DNA from: Sphingomonas sp. SRS2
GTDB taxonomy: Bacteria > Pseudomonadota > Alphaproteobacteria > Sphingomonadales > Sphingomonadaceae
Length of the DNA stretch: 37,769 nucleotides
Assembly (NCBI RefSeq): GCF_000971055.1
Contig: NZ_LARW01000162.1
Span: 1-37,769, forward strand
Direction: 5' to 3'
Part shown: positions 1 through 8,620 of the stretch, piece after piece
How positions within the stretch are numbered: the first letter of the stretch is position 1
Layout: every line of letters starts with the position of its first letter
Program-made: the position numbers and the translations under genes
Notes under the pieces: model-generated
The model's database searches: none
The model's input: only the letters and a program-made list of their open reading frames with translations
Told to the model about the DNA's origin: nothing

Positions 1-2
1 CC

Positions 3-620
3 CTCCCCGCCCATCTGACGACCGATCTCGTCGGCCGCCGCCCCGATATCGCCGCGGCCCGAGCGCGAGCCGGGGCGGCCTCCAGCCGGATCAAGGTAGC
101 CCGGACCGATTTCTATCCGGCGATCAGCCTCGGCGCGATAATCGGCGTACAGTCGCTGGGACTCGGCAACCTCACCGACCGGCAGTCGATCTATGGCAAT
201 GCGGGTCCGGCGATCAGCCTGCCGATCTTCCATGGCGGCGCGCTCAGGGGCCGCTATCGCCAGGCGCGCGCGACCTATGACGAGGCAGTCGCCAGCTATG
301 ACAAGACCGTCCTCACCGCCTATCGCGAAGTCGCCGACGCGATTACGGGCAGACGCGCGGTCGCCGGTCGGCTGGTCCAGCTGCGCCAGGCGCTCGCCGA
401 TTCAGAGGAAGCCCATGCCATCGCGCGCACGCGCTATGAAGGCGGGCTCTCGACCTATCTCGACGTGCTGACCGCCGAAGAGCGGCTGTTGCAGATCCGC
501 CTCGCGGTTGCCGGCCTCGACGCGCGGGCGTTCGCGCTCGATATCGCACTTGTCCGCGCTCTCGGTGGCGGGTTCGCTACCGCCGATACTTCTACTCCCA
601 AGGATCCTTCCCATGGCTGA
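3..620 (+). CDS. Outer membrane efflux protein, TolC/NodT family (5' truncated)
   Basis: An open frame runs from the window edge to TGA at 618-620 (205 codons visible). It reads like the C-terminal half of a NodT-type outer membrane factor: an early LVGRRPDIAAARA segment (typical of OEP domains), then the SLPIFHGGALRGRYRQA strand/helix transition, then the YREVADA and RYEGGLSTYLDVLTAE helices with the final coiled-coil. These proteins form the trimeric outer-membrane channel of tripartite pumps. The stop codon overlaps the start of the following HlyD-type adaptor gene by 8 bp, so adaptor, channel and the MFS pump downstream form one operon. The start and signal peptide lie outside the window. 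The family call is firm; the pump substrate is unknown. Confidence 0.88.
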   Translation, partial: LPAHLTTDLVGRRPDIAAARARAGAASSRIKVARTDFYPAISLGAIIGVQSLGLGNLTDRQSIYGNAGPAISLPIFHGGALRGRYRQARATYDEAVASYDKTVLTAYREVADAITGRRAVAGRLVQLRQALADSEEAHAIARTRYEGGLSTYLDVLTAEERLLQIRLAVAGLDARAFALDIALVRALGGGFATADTSTPKDPSHG

Positions 621-1731
621 TGCAGACCCCATCACAGCCCCGGCCATCGACAGCCAGCAGGACGACGCGGCGCGCGAAGCGCGTCAGCAGACGCGCAAGA
701 CCTGGCTGACGCGGCTTGCCGTCATCGTCGTCGCTGCGATCCTGCTATGGGGCCTATGGTATCTGCTGGTCGGCCGTAACCATGTGAGCACCGACAACGC
801 CTATGTGAACGCAGAGGTCGCGCAGGTTACGCCCCTGATCGCGGGACAGGTCGTCACGGTCAATGTCAACGATACCCAGACGGTCAAGACCGGCGACATA
901 TTAGTCAGGCTCGATGACGCCAACGCTCGCATCGCCTATGCCGCCGCCGAAGCCGAACTGGCGCAGGCGCGGCGCATGTTCCGCCAAACATCGGCGACCG
1001 GCACCGCGCTGTCGTCGCAGCTCGACGCCCGCCGCGCCGACATCGCGCGCGCGCAGGCGGATTATGACCAGGCCCGCATCGATCTCGATCGCCGGCTCGC
1101 ACTCCAGCCTTCGGGCGCGGTATCCGGCGAGGAACTCACCAGCGCCCGCAAGGCGTTCGCGGCCGCCCGGGCGGGCCTTGCCCAGGCGCGGTCGAATCAG
1201 GGCGCTGCCGCAGGCGAACTGGCCGCCAATCGGGCGCTGACCAGCGGCTCGACAGTCGAAAGCGATCCCATGGTGCTGGCGGCCAAGGCCAAGCTGGCCG
1301 CGGCGCAACTCGATCTCGATCGTACCGTGATCCGCGCGCCCGTCGATGGCGTCGTCACCCGTCGTCAGGTGCAGATCGGCCAGCGCGTCGCGCAGGGCAG
1401 CCCGATCATGATGATCGTGCCGCTGTCGAAGGTCTATGTCGACGCCAATTTCAAGGAGCGTCAACTTCGCCGGGTCAAGCCGGGCCAGCGGGCGACGCTG
1501 ACCGCCGACATCTATGGCGGTGGCGTCGAATATCATGGCCGGGTCGCCGGCTTTTCGGGCGGTACCGGAGCGGCCTTCGCGTTGATCCCCGCCCAGAATG
1601 CGACCGGCAACTGGATCAAGATCGTTCAGCGCGTGCCCGTCCGCATCACGCTCGACCCCAAGGAACTGGCCGAACATCCGTTGCGGGTCGGCCTGTCGAT
1701 GGAAGTCGAAATCGACGTCTCGGGCGACTGA
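613..1731 (+). CDS. emrA: HlyD/EmrA-type membrane fusion protein of an efflux pump
   Basis: A 372-residue periplasmic adaptor that links an inner-membrane MFS pump to a TolC-like channel. The N-terminus is cytoplasmic (about residues 1-32), followed by one membrane segment (about 33-54, rich in V/I/L/A) and the conserved STDNAYVNAEVAQVTPLIAG biotinyl-lipoyl-like half motif. A long alpha-hairpin follows, then the second half motif DRTVIRAPVDGVVTRRQVQ and a beta-barrel with YVDANFKERQL. This order is diagnostic of EmrA/HlyD proteins. The start at 613 has an AAGGA at 600-604 with 8-nt spacing and overlaps the TolC gene by 8 bp; a longer in-frame reading from 508 would sit inside the TolC gene and is rejected. 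The MFS gene follows 7 bp downstream. Family assignment is secure; emrA is used in the broad sense. Confidence 0.93.
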   Translation: MADADPITAPAIDSQQDDAAREARQQTRKTWLTRLAVIVVAAILLWGLWYLLVGRNHVSTDNAYVNAEVAQVTPLIAGQVVTVNVNDTQTVKTGDILVRLDDANARIAYAAAEAELAQARRMFRQTSATGTALSSQLDARRADIARAQADYDQARIDLDRRLALQPSGAVSGEELTSARKAFAAARAGLAQARSNQGAAAGELAANRALTSGSTVESDPMVLAAKAKLAAAQLDLDRTVIRAPVDGVVTRRQVQIGQRVAQGSPIMMIVPLSKVYVDANFKERQLRRVKPGQRATLTADIYGGGVEYHGRVAGFSGGTGAAFALIPAQNATGNWIKIVQRVPVRITLDPKELAEHPLRVGLSMEVEIDVSGD

Positions 1732-1738
1732 TCGCATC

Positions 1739-3268
1739 ATGCGCACGGGCGAGACCTACGAGCTGTTCAGCCCCCGTCGGCGCGTGATGGCGATGCTGGC
1801 CCTGGCGCTGGCGAACCTCACCGTCGTGTTCGACCTGACGATCGCCAATGTATCGGTGCCGCACATCGCGGGCAGTCTGGGTATCACGCCGAGCCAAGGC
1901 ACCTGGGTGATCACATCCTATGCAGTCGCGGAGGCGATCTGCGTGCCGCTCACCGGCTGGCTTGCGCAGCGTTTCGGTGCGGTGAGGACGTTCACCGTCT
2001 GCGTGACGGGCTTCGGCCTCTTCTCGATCCTGTGTGGGCTGTCGGTGACGCTCGACATGCTGGTCATCTGCCGCATCGGCCAGGGCCTGTGCGGCGGGCC
2101 GATCATGCCGCTGAGCCAGATGCTGATAATCCGCGTCTACCCTCCCGAGAAGCGCGCTCAGGCCACGGGCATATGGGCCATGACCACCATGGTTGGCCCG
2201 GCGCTCGGCCCGATCCTGGGCGGTACGATCAGCGACAATCTGAGCTGGCACTGGATTTTCTTCATCAATGTGCCGATCGTCGTGCTTTGCGTAGTCACGA
2301 CACTCGGTGTGCTCGGACGCGCGGAAACGCCGACCGAGAAACTCCCGATCGACGTCGTCGGGCTGGGTCTGCTGATCCTTTGGATCGGCGCCTTTCAGAT
2401 CATGCTCGACATTGGCCGGGAGCATGACTGGTTCGCCGACCCCATGGTGGTCGGGCTCGCAATCGTCGCCCTGGTCGGGCTGGCGGCGTTCGTCATTTGG
2501 GAATTGACCGAGGAACATCCGATCGTCGACCTCAGGATCTTCCGGCACAGGACCTTTACGGTCGGGGTGATCACCGTGTCGATGGGATTCAGCGCCTATT
2601 TCGCAGGAATCGTGGTCATCCCGCAATGGCTGCAGCTGTCGCTGGGCTACACCGCCACCCAAGCGGGCCTCGCTACCGCGTTCACCGCTATGGGCGGCCT
2701 CCTCGTTGCGCGTCTCGCACCGATACTTCTCAAACGCTACGATGCGCGGATCATCCTATCGGCAGCCCTGATCTGGATCGGCGGCACGACGATGCTTCGT
2801 TCACACTGGACCAGCGACGCCGACTTCTTCACGCTGGCCTTTCCCCAGATGATCATGGGCCTCGGCATGCCTTTCTTCTTCATCACCGTCACCTCCATGA
2901 CGCTCAGCGCGGTACGGCCCAACGAGGTCGGATCGGCCGCGGGCCTGCAGAATTTCACCAGGACGATATCGATCGCCGCCTGCACATCGCTGGTGATCAC
3001 CTTCTGGGACAATCAGGCCCGCACCTCCGGCAGCGAACTGGCCGGAAAGATCAATCCCGACGCAACCAGCGCCGCACTGGCGGCGCGGGGCATCCCATCC
3101 GATCAAAGCTGGGCGATGATCGCGCAACTTGTCGACAAGCAGGCGCTGACGCTGGCAACCGACAAGGTCTTCCTCGTCGCCGGACTGGTGGCATGGGCCT
3201 CCGCTGCATTCGTGTGGCTGATGCCCCGCCCCCCTGTGGGCATCGAGCCCGCCGAAGGAGCGCATTGA
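1739..3268 (+). CDS. emrB: DHA2-family MFS drug efflux transporter (EmrB-like)
   Basis: A 509-residue proton-driven exporter with about 14 predicted membrane segments, as in the DHA2 (EmrB/QacA) family. The first helix LALANLTVVFDLTIANVSVP carries the D1 motif of this family. Motif A appears as GWLAQRFGAVR, motif C as the G/P-rich helix TMVGPALGPILGG, and the signature WHWIFFINVPI follows. The start ATG at 1739 lies 7 bp after the adaptor stop; the longer open frame overlaps emrA in another frame and has no family similarity there. With the preceding adaptor and channel it completes an inner-membrane to outer-membrane pump for hydrophobic toxicants. No regulator is visible inside the window; it may lie upstream of position 1. 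Substrate is unknown. Confidence 0.93.
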   Translation: MRTGETYELFSPRRRVMAMLALALANLTVVFDLTIANVSVPHIAGSLGITPSQGTWVITSYAVAEAICVPLTGWLAQRFGAVRTFTVCVTGFGLFSILCGLSVTLDMLVICRIGQGLCGGPIMPLSQMLIIRVYPPEKRAQATGIWAMTTMVGPALGPILGGTISDNLSWHWIFFINVPIVVLCVVTTLGVLGRAETPTEKLPIDVVGLGLLILWIGAFQIMLDIGREHDWFADPMVVGLAIVALVGLAAFVIWELTEEHPIVDLRIFRHRTFTVGVITVSMGFSAYFAGIVVIPQWLQLSLGYTATQAGLATAFTAMGGLLVARLAPILLKRYDARIILSAALIWIGGTTMLRSHWTSDADFFTLAFPQMIMGLGMPFFFITVTSMTLSAVRPNEVGSAAGLQNFTRTISIAACTSLVITFWDNQARTSGSELAGKINPDATSAALAARGIPSDQSWAMIAQLVDKQALTLATDKVFLVAGLVAWASAAFVWLMPRPPVGIEPAEGAH

Positions 3269-3464
3269 TCCGCAGCCGACGCGGCCCTCGAGGCATCGCG
3301 ATGAACAACATGGATCCATGCATCCCGGCTTCCTTCATCGAGCGTAGCGCTGGCATGGAGAAAATGCCGGACGGCAAATAAGCCGGTAACGCGCCGCATA
3401 GGGCATCCAGCTATGCTCAGGGCCATACACCCTCGAGTTGCGTTGAGTTGTCATGGAGCAGGAA

Positions 3465-4946
3465 ATGGCTGAAGCGATCGTAACGACGACCGCGGGCAAG
3501 GTGCGCGGACTGTCCGGGCATGGCGTCCGCCGCTTTTTCGGCATTCCTTATGCCGCTGCTCCCGTCGCGGGGCTGCGTTTCGCGCCGCCCGAACCGCAGG
3601 CCTCCTGGGACGGCATCCGCGACGCGATCGTCCCCGGGCCGAACGCCCCGCAGCGACTGAAGGCGTTTCCCGGTCTCGACGTGGAGCCGTTGATCGGCAA
3701 GGGCTGGATGCCGGGCGACGACTATCTGTCGCTCAATGTCTGGACCCCGGACGATGAGCGGAGCGGCCGGCCGATAATGGTGTGGATCCATGGCGGCGGC
3801 TTCGTGATCGGCAGCAAGGATGTGTCGGTCTCGGATTGCAGCAGTTTCGCCAGGGATGGCATCGTCTGCTTTGCCATCAACTATCGCATGGGCATTGACG
3901 GTTTTCTGCCGATCCCCGGCATTCCCACCAATCTGGGCCTGCGCGACATGATCGCCGCGTTGCGATGGATTCACGCCAATGCCGTGGCCTTCGGCGGCGA
4001 CCCGACGAATCTGACGGTCTTCGGCGAGTCGGCGGGCGCGATGGCGGTCGCCGACCTGATGGCATCCCCACTTGCCAAGGGCCTGTTCAACCGCGCCATC
4101 GTCCAGAGCGGCCATGGCGGGATGACCCGCGATATACCCGTTGCCCGCCGGCTGGTCGACAAGCTCGCCAAAATGCTGAAGGTAACGCCCGATCGCGCCG
4201 GCTTCGCGAGTGTCGCGCCTGAACATTGTTTCGATGCGGTGGAGAAGATCTCGGCGCCCGGCGCGCGCATCGACCTGCGCGACGCGGAAGGCCACGAACC
4301 CGTGTTCGGCATCAGCCGCTTCGTGCCGGTCCACGGCGACGACGTGCTCCCGCAAAAGCCGCTCGACGCACTCAGGCACGGCGCGGGGGCCGAGGTCGAT
4401 CTGCTGATCGGGACCAATGCCGAGGAGATGAATCTCTACCTCGTGCCCTCCGGCGTCCGCGACAAGATCTGGGGCTGGCTCGCCAGCTATGCGCTCGGCA
4501 AGTCGCTGCCACGGGCCCGCAGGGCGCTCAAGGCCTATGGACTCGGCAAGGGCAAGAAGCCCGGACAGGCGCTGACCGATGCGATGAACGATCTCGTCTT
4601 CCGCTGGCCCGCGCGCCGCTTCGCCGAGGAGCATAAGGGCCGCACCCATATGTACGAGTTCGACTGGCGCTCACCCGCCTTCGGCGGCGAGCTAGGTTCG
4701 TGCCACGGGATGGAACTGCCCTTCGTGTTCGACACGCTGGCGACCGCGACCGGACCCGAGGGACTTGCGGGACAAGCGCCGCCCCAGGCTCTCGCCGACC
4801 GCATCCACCGCATCTGGGTCGACTTCGCTGTCGATGGCAGCTTGCCCTGGGAACCCTTCGACAGCGAACGGCGTCTGGTCTATTCGGTCGTCGCGGACGA
4901 GGCGCGTAGCGAAGCGCCGATGCCGGCGGCAAACTTCCTGCCCTGA
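3465..4946 (+). CDS. Type B carboxylesterase (alpha/beta hydrolase)
   Basis: A 493-residue serine esterase of the carboxylesterase/para-nitrobenzyl esterase family. Visible are the N-terminal GKVRGLSGHGVRRFFGIPYA segment, the oxyanion hole VWIHGGGFVIGS, and the nucleophile elbow GESAG with catalytic Ser189. The acidic residue is probably the second Glu of NAEEM (about 321) and the His is in SCHGMELPF (His414). No signal peptide is evident, so it is probably cytoplasmic. ATG 3465 is preferred over in-frame ATG 3453 because GGAG at 3455-3458 sits 6 nt before it; the alternative adds four residues. It precedes the TonB-receptor operon on the same strand, separated by 139 bp holding operator-like repeats, so it may belong to the same catabolic programme (inference). 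The ester substrate cannot be told. Confidence 0.9.
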   Translation: MAEAIVTTTAGKVRGLSGHGVRRFFGIPYAAAPVAGLRFAPPEPQASWDGIRDAIVPGPNAPQRLKAFPGLDVEPLIGKGWMPGDDYLSLNVWTPDDERSGRPIMVWIHGGGFVIGSKDVSVSDCSSFARDGIVCFAINYRMGIDGFLPIPGIPTNLGLRDMIAALRWIHANAVAFGGDPTNLTVFGESAGAMAVADLMASPLAKGLFNRAIVQSGHGGMTRDIPVARRLVDKLAKMLKVTPDRAGFASVAPEHCFDAVEKISAPGARIDLRDAEGHEPVFGISRFVPVHGDDVLPQKPLDALRHGAGAEVDLLIGTNAEEMNLYLVPSGVRDKIWGWLASYALGKSLPRARRALKAYGLGKGKKPGQALTDAMNDLVFRWPARRFAEEHKGRTHMYEFDWRSPAFGGELGSCHGMELPFVFDTLATATGPEGLAGQAPPQALADRIHRIWVDFAVDGSLPWEPFDSERRLVYSVVADEARSEAPMPAANFLP

Positions 4947-4997
4947 GCCGTCAGGTCAACCGTTCGAGCCGATCGGCACAGCCTAAGGGCAATCCCA

Positions 4998-5028
4998 ACC
5001 TTTCGGATAGGTAGGCTATCTGATAGGT
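4998..5028 (+). promoter_or_regulatory. Two tandem copies of a 15-bp near-palindromic operator before the TonB receptor
   Basis: ACCTTTCGGATAGGT at 4998-5012 and GGCTATCTGATAGGT at 5014-5028, centres 16 bp apart. The first differs at one base from the left arm of the inverted repeat before araC (9935-9949). Consensus ACCTWTCNGAWAGGT is itself nearly palindromic. The pair lies 57 bp before the receptor start. Binding factor unknown; the AraC or FadR-type regulator encoded at 10008-11470 is the natural candidate. Terminator function is unlikely because no T-run follows. Confidence 0.6.
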
Positions 5029-5085
5029 CATCTCCGTCATGGCGATCCGTCCAGAGGGTCGGCGCCGTTCAGGAGAGGATTTCAG

Positions 5086-7200
5086 ATGCGGTTCACCACC
5101 TTGCTCGTTTCCGGCTGCGCTTTCGCAGCGCTCGGCGCATCTTCGGTCTATGCGCAGACCGCACCGGCCGCCGGAGCTGAAGCTGCCGATGGCGCCGAGG
5201 AAATCATCGTCACCGCCCGCAAGCGCAACGAAACCCTGCTTGACGTTCCCGTCGCGGTCACCGCCATTTCGGGCGACACGCTGGTGAAGCGCAACATCAA
5301 TTCGGTCCGCGAAGCCGCCTTGCTCTCGCCCGGTCTCAACATCAGCAGCGACGGCGCGGGGCGCGCCTTCGTCTCGATCCGCGGCGTCGGCGTGACGCTG
5401 GTGGGCACCGTCCAGCCGGGCGTCGGCCTGTTCGTCGACGGCATCTACCGCCCCAACACCGCCTATCTTAACAACCCGCTGCTGGATGTCGAGCGGATCG
5501 AGGTCCTGCGCGGGCCGCAGGGCACGCTCTATGGCAAGAACACGCTGGGCGGCGCGATCAACGTCATCACCCGCCAGCCGGGCAATCAGTTCGAAGCGCG
5601 CGGCACGGCGAGCTATGCCGGCCCCGACAATAGCTGGCTGGTCTCGGGATCGGTCTCCGCCCCCATCGTAGCCGACAAGCTCGCCATCCGCATCGCCGGC
5701 TCGCATCGCGAGCAGGACGGTTTCATCAACAACACCACGGTCGGCGGCAAGTCGAACCCGCTCAACACCGACTCGGTCAACGCGACGATCCGCGCGACCC
5801 CGAGCGAGGACCTCACCATCACGGTCAACGGCTATTATGACTGGATCAAGGGCACCAACGTTCCCTACGCCCGCGTCGCCGGCCCGACCGACTATCTGCG
5901 CACCAATGAATTCAATACGCGCGGTATCACCACCTATAAATATCGCGGCATCAACGTGAAGGTCGATGCTCCCCTTGAAGCGCTGAACAGCAAGCTCACG
6001 CTCCAGGCGGCCTATGACCTTCGCAATACAAGTTCGCCCGATTCCGACGCTGATTTCGGCGCGCTCAACGCGGTCCGCGACAACGCCACGGACCGCCTGC
6101 GCACCGCCACGACCGAGTTGCGCCTCGACAGCAGCTGGAGCGACCAGATTTCGACCCTGTTCGGCCTTTTCTATAGCCGCGAGACGCTGGAGGCGAACCT
6201 GCTTCGCACGATCGTGATCGCCGGCAATGCCCAGGTTGCGCAGTTCGATCGCCGCGTCGGTAACACCTATGCCGCTTTCGGCACGATGTTCTGGAAGCCG
6301 AATGCGGGCTGGGAAGTGGCTGCGGGCCTCCGCTACGATCATGAGAGCCGCAAGGCTTCGGGCACCATCGGCGGCGGCGCAATTCCCGGCGCCAGCCTCA
6401 AGTCCGATCAGGTCCAGCCGAAACTGACGGTCACCCGGCATTGGGATAGCAGCCTTATGAGCTATGCATCGGTGGCTCGCGGCTATCGCGGCGGCGGCTT
6501 CAACGCCCCTAACGCGCCGTTCCGCACCTATAAGGGTGATTCCGCCTGGACCTACGAGGCCGGCACCAAATATGCGACACGCGGCTTCAGCCTGTCGGGT
6601 ACCGTCTTCTACAACGACTATAAGGATTATATCGGCCTGAACTCGATCGCACCTGCCGTTCCGGCTGGCCTGGTCACGGTCGATCTCAACAGCGGCGACG
6701 TCGAAAGCTACGGTGTGGAGCTGGAAGCCGCCTTCAAGCCGACACCGCAATGGACGATCAGCGGAGGCGCGACCTACATGCACTCGCGTCTTACCGACAG
6801 TTCGCCCTATACTGCCGTCACTGGCCGGACACTGTCGAGCGACCGCCTGACCTTTCAGCCGGATGTAACGTTCAACCTGTCCTCGGACTATGTCGTTCCG
6901 CTCGGCGACGACTCGCTGACCTTCGGCGCCGGTGTGGTTCACAAGGGCAAACGGCTCGCGGGAACGCTCAACCAGACTACACCGACCTTTCTGAAGGCCT
7001 ATACGCTGGTCAACGCGTCGGTCGGCTATAGCCATGGTCCTTTCGAGCTGGCAGTGTTTGCAAACAACCTGTTCAACAAGGATTATTTCGACGCCTATAT
7101 CGAGAAGACGACGCTGCAGCTCGCCGGCCTCCCGGCTTCCGATCTGGGCATCATCGGTGATCGCCGCCGCTATGGCATCCGTGCCAGCTTCAAGTACTGA
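5086..7200 (+). CDS. TonB-dependent outer membrane receptor
   Basis: A 704-residue receptor for energised uptake across the outer membrane. It has a signal peptide (MRFTTLLVSGCAFAALGASS, cleavage near VYAQ-TA) and a TonB box region EEIIVTARKRNETLLDVPVA. The plug domain runs to about residue 170 with the conserved VERIEVLRGPQGTLYGKNT and GGAINVITRQP motifs. A 22-strand barrel follows, ending in an aromatic residue (RRYGIRASFKY), as outer membrane proteins require. The start has a strong ribosome site AGGAGAGG at 5071-5078. The FAD-dehydrogenase gene starts 2 bp after the stop and an MFS gene follows, so uptake, oxidation and inner-membrane transport are probably one unit. Two operator copies lie upstream. 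The ligand is unknown; a small organic acid or sugar acid would fit the dehydrogenase. Confidence 0.95.
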   Translation: MRFTTLLVSGCAFAALGASSVYAQTAPAAGAEAADGAEEIIVTARKRNETLLDVPVAVTAISGDTLVKRNINSVREAALLSPGLNISSDGAGRAFVSIRGVGVTLVGTVQPGVGLFVDGIYRPNTAYLNNPLLDVERIEVLRGPQGTLYGKNTLGGAINVITRQPGNQFEARGTASYAGPDNSWLVSGSVSAPIVADKLAIRIAGSHREQDGFINNTTVGGKSNPLNTDSVNATIRATPSEDLTITVNGYYDWIKGTNVPYARVAGPTDYLRTNEFNTRGITTYKYRGINVKVDAPLEALNSKLTLQAAYDLRNTSSPDSDADFGALNAVRDNATDRLRTATTELRLDSSWSDQISTLFGLFYSRETLEANLLRTIVIAGNAQVAQFDRRVGNTYAAFGTMFWKPNAGWEVAAGLRYDHESRKASGTIGGGAIPGASLKSDQVQPKLTVTRHWDSSLMSYASVARGYRGGGFNAPNAPFRTYKGDSAWTYEAGTKYATRGFSLSGTVFYNDYKDYIGLNSIAPAVPAGLVTVDLNSGDVESYGVELEAAFKPTPQWTISGGATYMHSRLTDSSPYTAVTGRTLSSDRLTFQPDVTFNLSSDYVVPLGDDSLTFGAGVVHKGKRLAGTLNQTTPTFLKAYTLVNASVGYSHGPFELAVFANNLFNKDYFDAYIEKTTLQLAGLPASDLGIIGDRRRYGIRASFKY

Positions 7201-7202
7201 TC

Positions 7203-8606
7203 ATGAGCGCCCCGATCATATCCTATGATCGCAAGCCGCTGCCGCCGGGCTTCCTCGACGAGGTCCGCGCGGTGGTCGGGGAGCGGGTCCAGACCGGCGA
7301 GGCTATCCGCCTCCAGCACGGATCGAGTGAAACCCATTTCGATCCGGTGTTGCCCGACGCGGTCGCCTTCGTCCATTCGACCGAGGAAGTCGCCGCGCTG
7401 GTCAGGATCTGCGTCGCGGGCGAGGTGCCGATCGTCGCCTTCGGCGCGGGCACCTCGCTCGAAGGTAACATCACCCCGGTCCGGGGCGGACTCACCATCG
7501 ATCTCAGCGAGATGAACGCGATCGTCGAGGTCAACCAGGAGGACTTCGACTGCACCGTCCAGGCGGGCGTGCGGCGCGAGCAGCTCAACGAGCATCTGCG
7601 CGATCAGGGGCTGTTCTTCCCGATCGATCCGGGCGCCAACGCCACGATCGGCGGCATGGCCTCTACCCGCGCTTCCGGCACCAACGCCGTCCGCTACGGC
7701 ACGATGCGCGAGGCGATATTGTCGCTGCGCGTGGTGACGCCCGACGGCAAGATCATCCGCACCGCCAGGCGCGCGCGCAAATCGGCGGCGGGCTACGACC
7801 TGACCCGGCTGATGATCGGCGCGGAGGGCACGCTCGGCATCATCACCGAGATCACCCTGCGCCTGCACGGCATTCCCGAGGCGATCTCGGCGGCGGTCTG
7901 TTCGTTCGAGACGCTCAAGGGCGCGGTCGATACCGTGGTTCAGTCGATCCAGATCGGCGTCCCCGTCGCGCGGATCGAAATCCTCGACGATGCGCAGATG
8001 AAGGCCTCCAACGCCTATTCGAAGCTCGATTATCCCGAGACGACGACCCTGTTGTTCGAATTCCATGGCTCCGAACGCTATGTTCAGGAGCAGGTCGAAA
8101 CGGTGCGCGAGATCGCCGGCTATAATGGCGGCGGCGAGTTCCGCTGGTCGAACCTGCCCGAGGAGCGGTCGAAACTCTGGAAGGCGCGGCATGAAGCCTA
8201 TTATGCCGCGATCGGCCAGCGGCCCGGCGCGGTAGGCTGGTCGACCGACGTGTGCGTGCCGATCAGCCGGCTCGCCGAATGCATCGTCGAGACCAAGGAA
8301 GACCTTGCGGCATCGAAGGTGCCATCGACGATCGTCGGGCATGTCGGCGACGGCAACTTCCACGTGATCTTCGCGATCGATCCGAACAAGCCGGAGGAGA
8401 TGCACGAGGTCGAGGCGATCAACGACAAGCTGGTCGCCCGCGCGCTCGACATGGACGGCACCTGCACCGGCGAGCATGGCATCGGCCTGGGCAAGCAGCA
8501 GTTTCTGGTCGACGAACTCGGCGACGCGGTCGACCTGATGCGCCTGATCAAGCGCGCGATCGATCCCAAGGATCTGTTCAATCCCGGCAAGATCTTCCAG
8601 CTCTAG
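7203..8606 (+). CDS. FAD-linked D-2-hydroxyacid dehydrogenase (D-lactate/glycolate oxidase family)
   Basis: A 467-residue flavoprotein of the GlcD/DLD family, which oxidises D-2-hydroxyacids such as D-lactate to 2-oxoacids. The N-terminal FAD-binding (PCMH) domain contains VAFGAGTSLEGNITPVRGG, the IDPGANATIGGMASTRASGT loop and GAEGTLGIITEITLRL. The C-terminal FAD-oxidase domain carries the metal/substrate histidine motifs GHVGDGNFHV and CTGEHGIGLGKQQFL and ends in the family's typical DPKDLFNPGKIF. Length is normal for the family. It starts 2 bp after the TonB receptor stop and is followed after 14 bp by an MFS gene. Whether the substrate is D-lactate or a sugar-derived hydroxyacid cannot be read from the sequence. 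Confidence 0.92.
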   Translation: MSAPIISYDRKPLPPGFLDEVRAVVGERVQTGEAIRLQHGSSETHFDPVLPDAVAFVHSTEEVAALVRICVAGEVPIVAFGAGTSLEGNITPVRGGLTIDLSEMNAIVEVNQEDFDCTVQAGVRREQLNEHLRDQGLFFPIDPGANATIGGMASTRASGTNAVRYGTMREAILSLRVVTPDGKIIRTARRARKSAAGYDLTRLMIGAEGTLGIITEITLRLHGIPEAISAAVCSFETLKGAVDTVVQSIQIGVPVARIEILDDAQMKASNAYSKLDYPETTTLLFEFHGSERYVQEQVETVREIAGYNGGGEFRWSNLPEERSKLWKARHEAYYAAIGQRPGAVGWSTDVCVPISRLAECIVETKEDLAASKVPSTIVGHVGDGNFHVIFAIDPNKPEEMHEVEAINDKLVARALDMDGTCTGEHGIGLGKQQFLVDELGDAVDLMRLIKRAIDPKDLFNPGKIFQL

Positions 8607-8620
8607 AAGACAGGACGCCC

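Noticed and set aside
3301-3381. Short frame starting MNNMDPCIPASFIERSAG between the efflux and esterase genes
   Set aside because: Only 26 residues, no ribosome site, and it ends without any family or membrane feature.
4951-7035. A 694-codon open frame antisense to the TonB receptor
   Set aside because: Arg/Asp/Gly/Ala-rich composition, no domain and no ribosome site. It is the complement of a real gene in GC-rich DNA, where antisense frames stay open.
7170-8477. A 435-codon minus-strand frame over the FAD dehydrogenase
   Set aside because: Lies wholly opposite a well-supported gene and has no protein family character.
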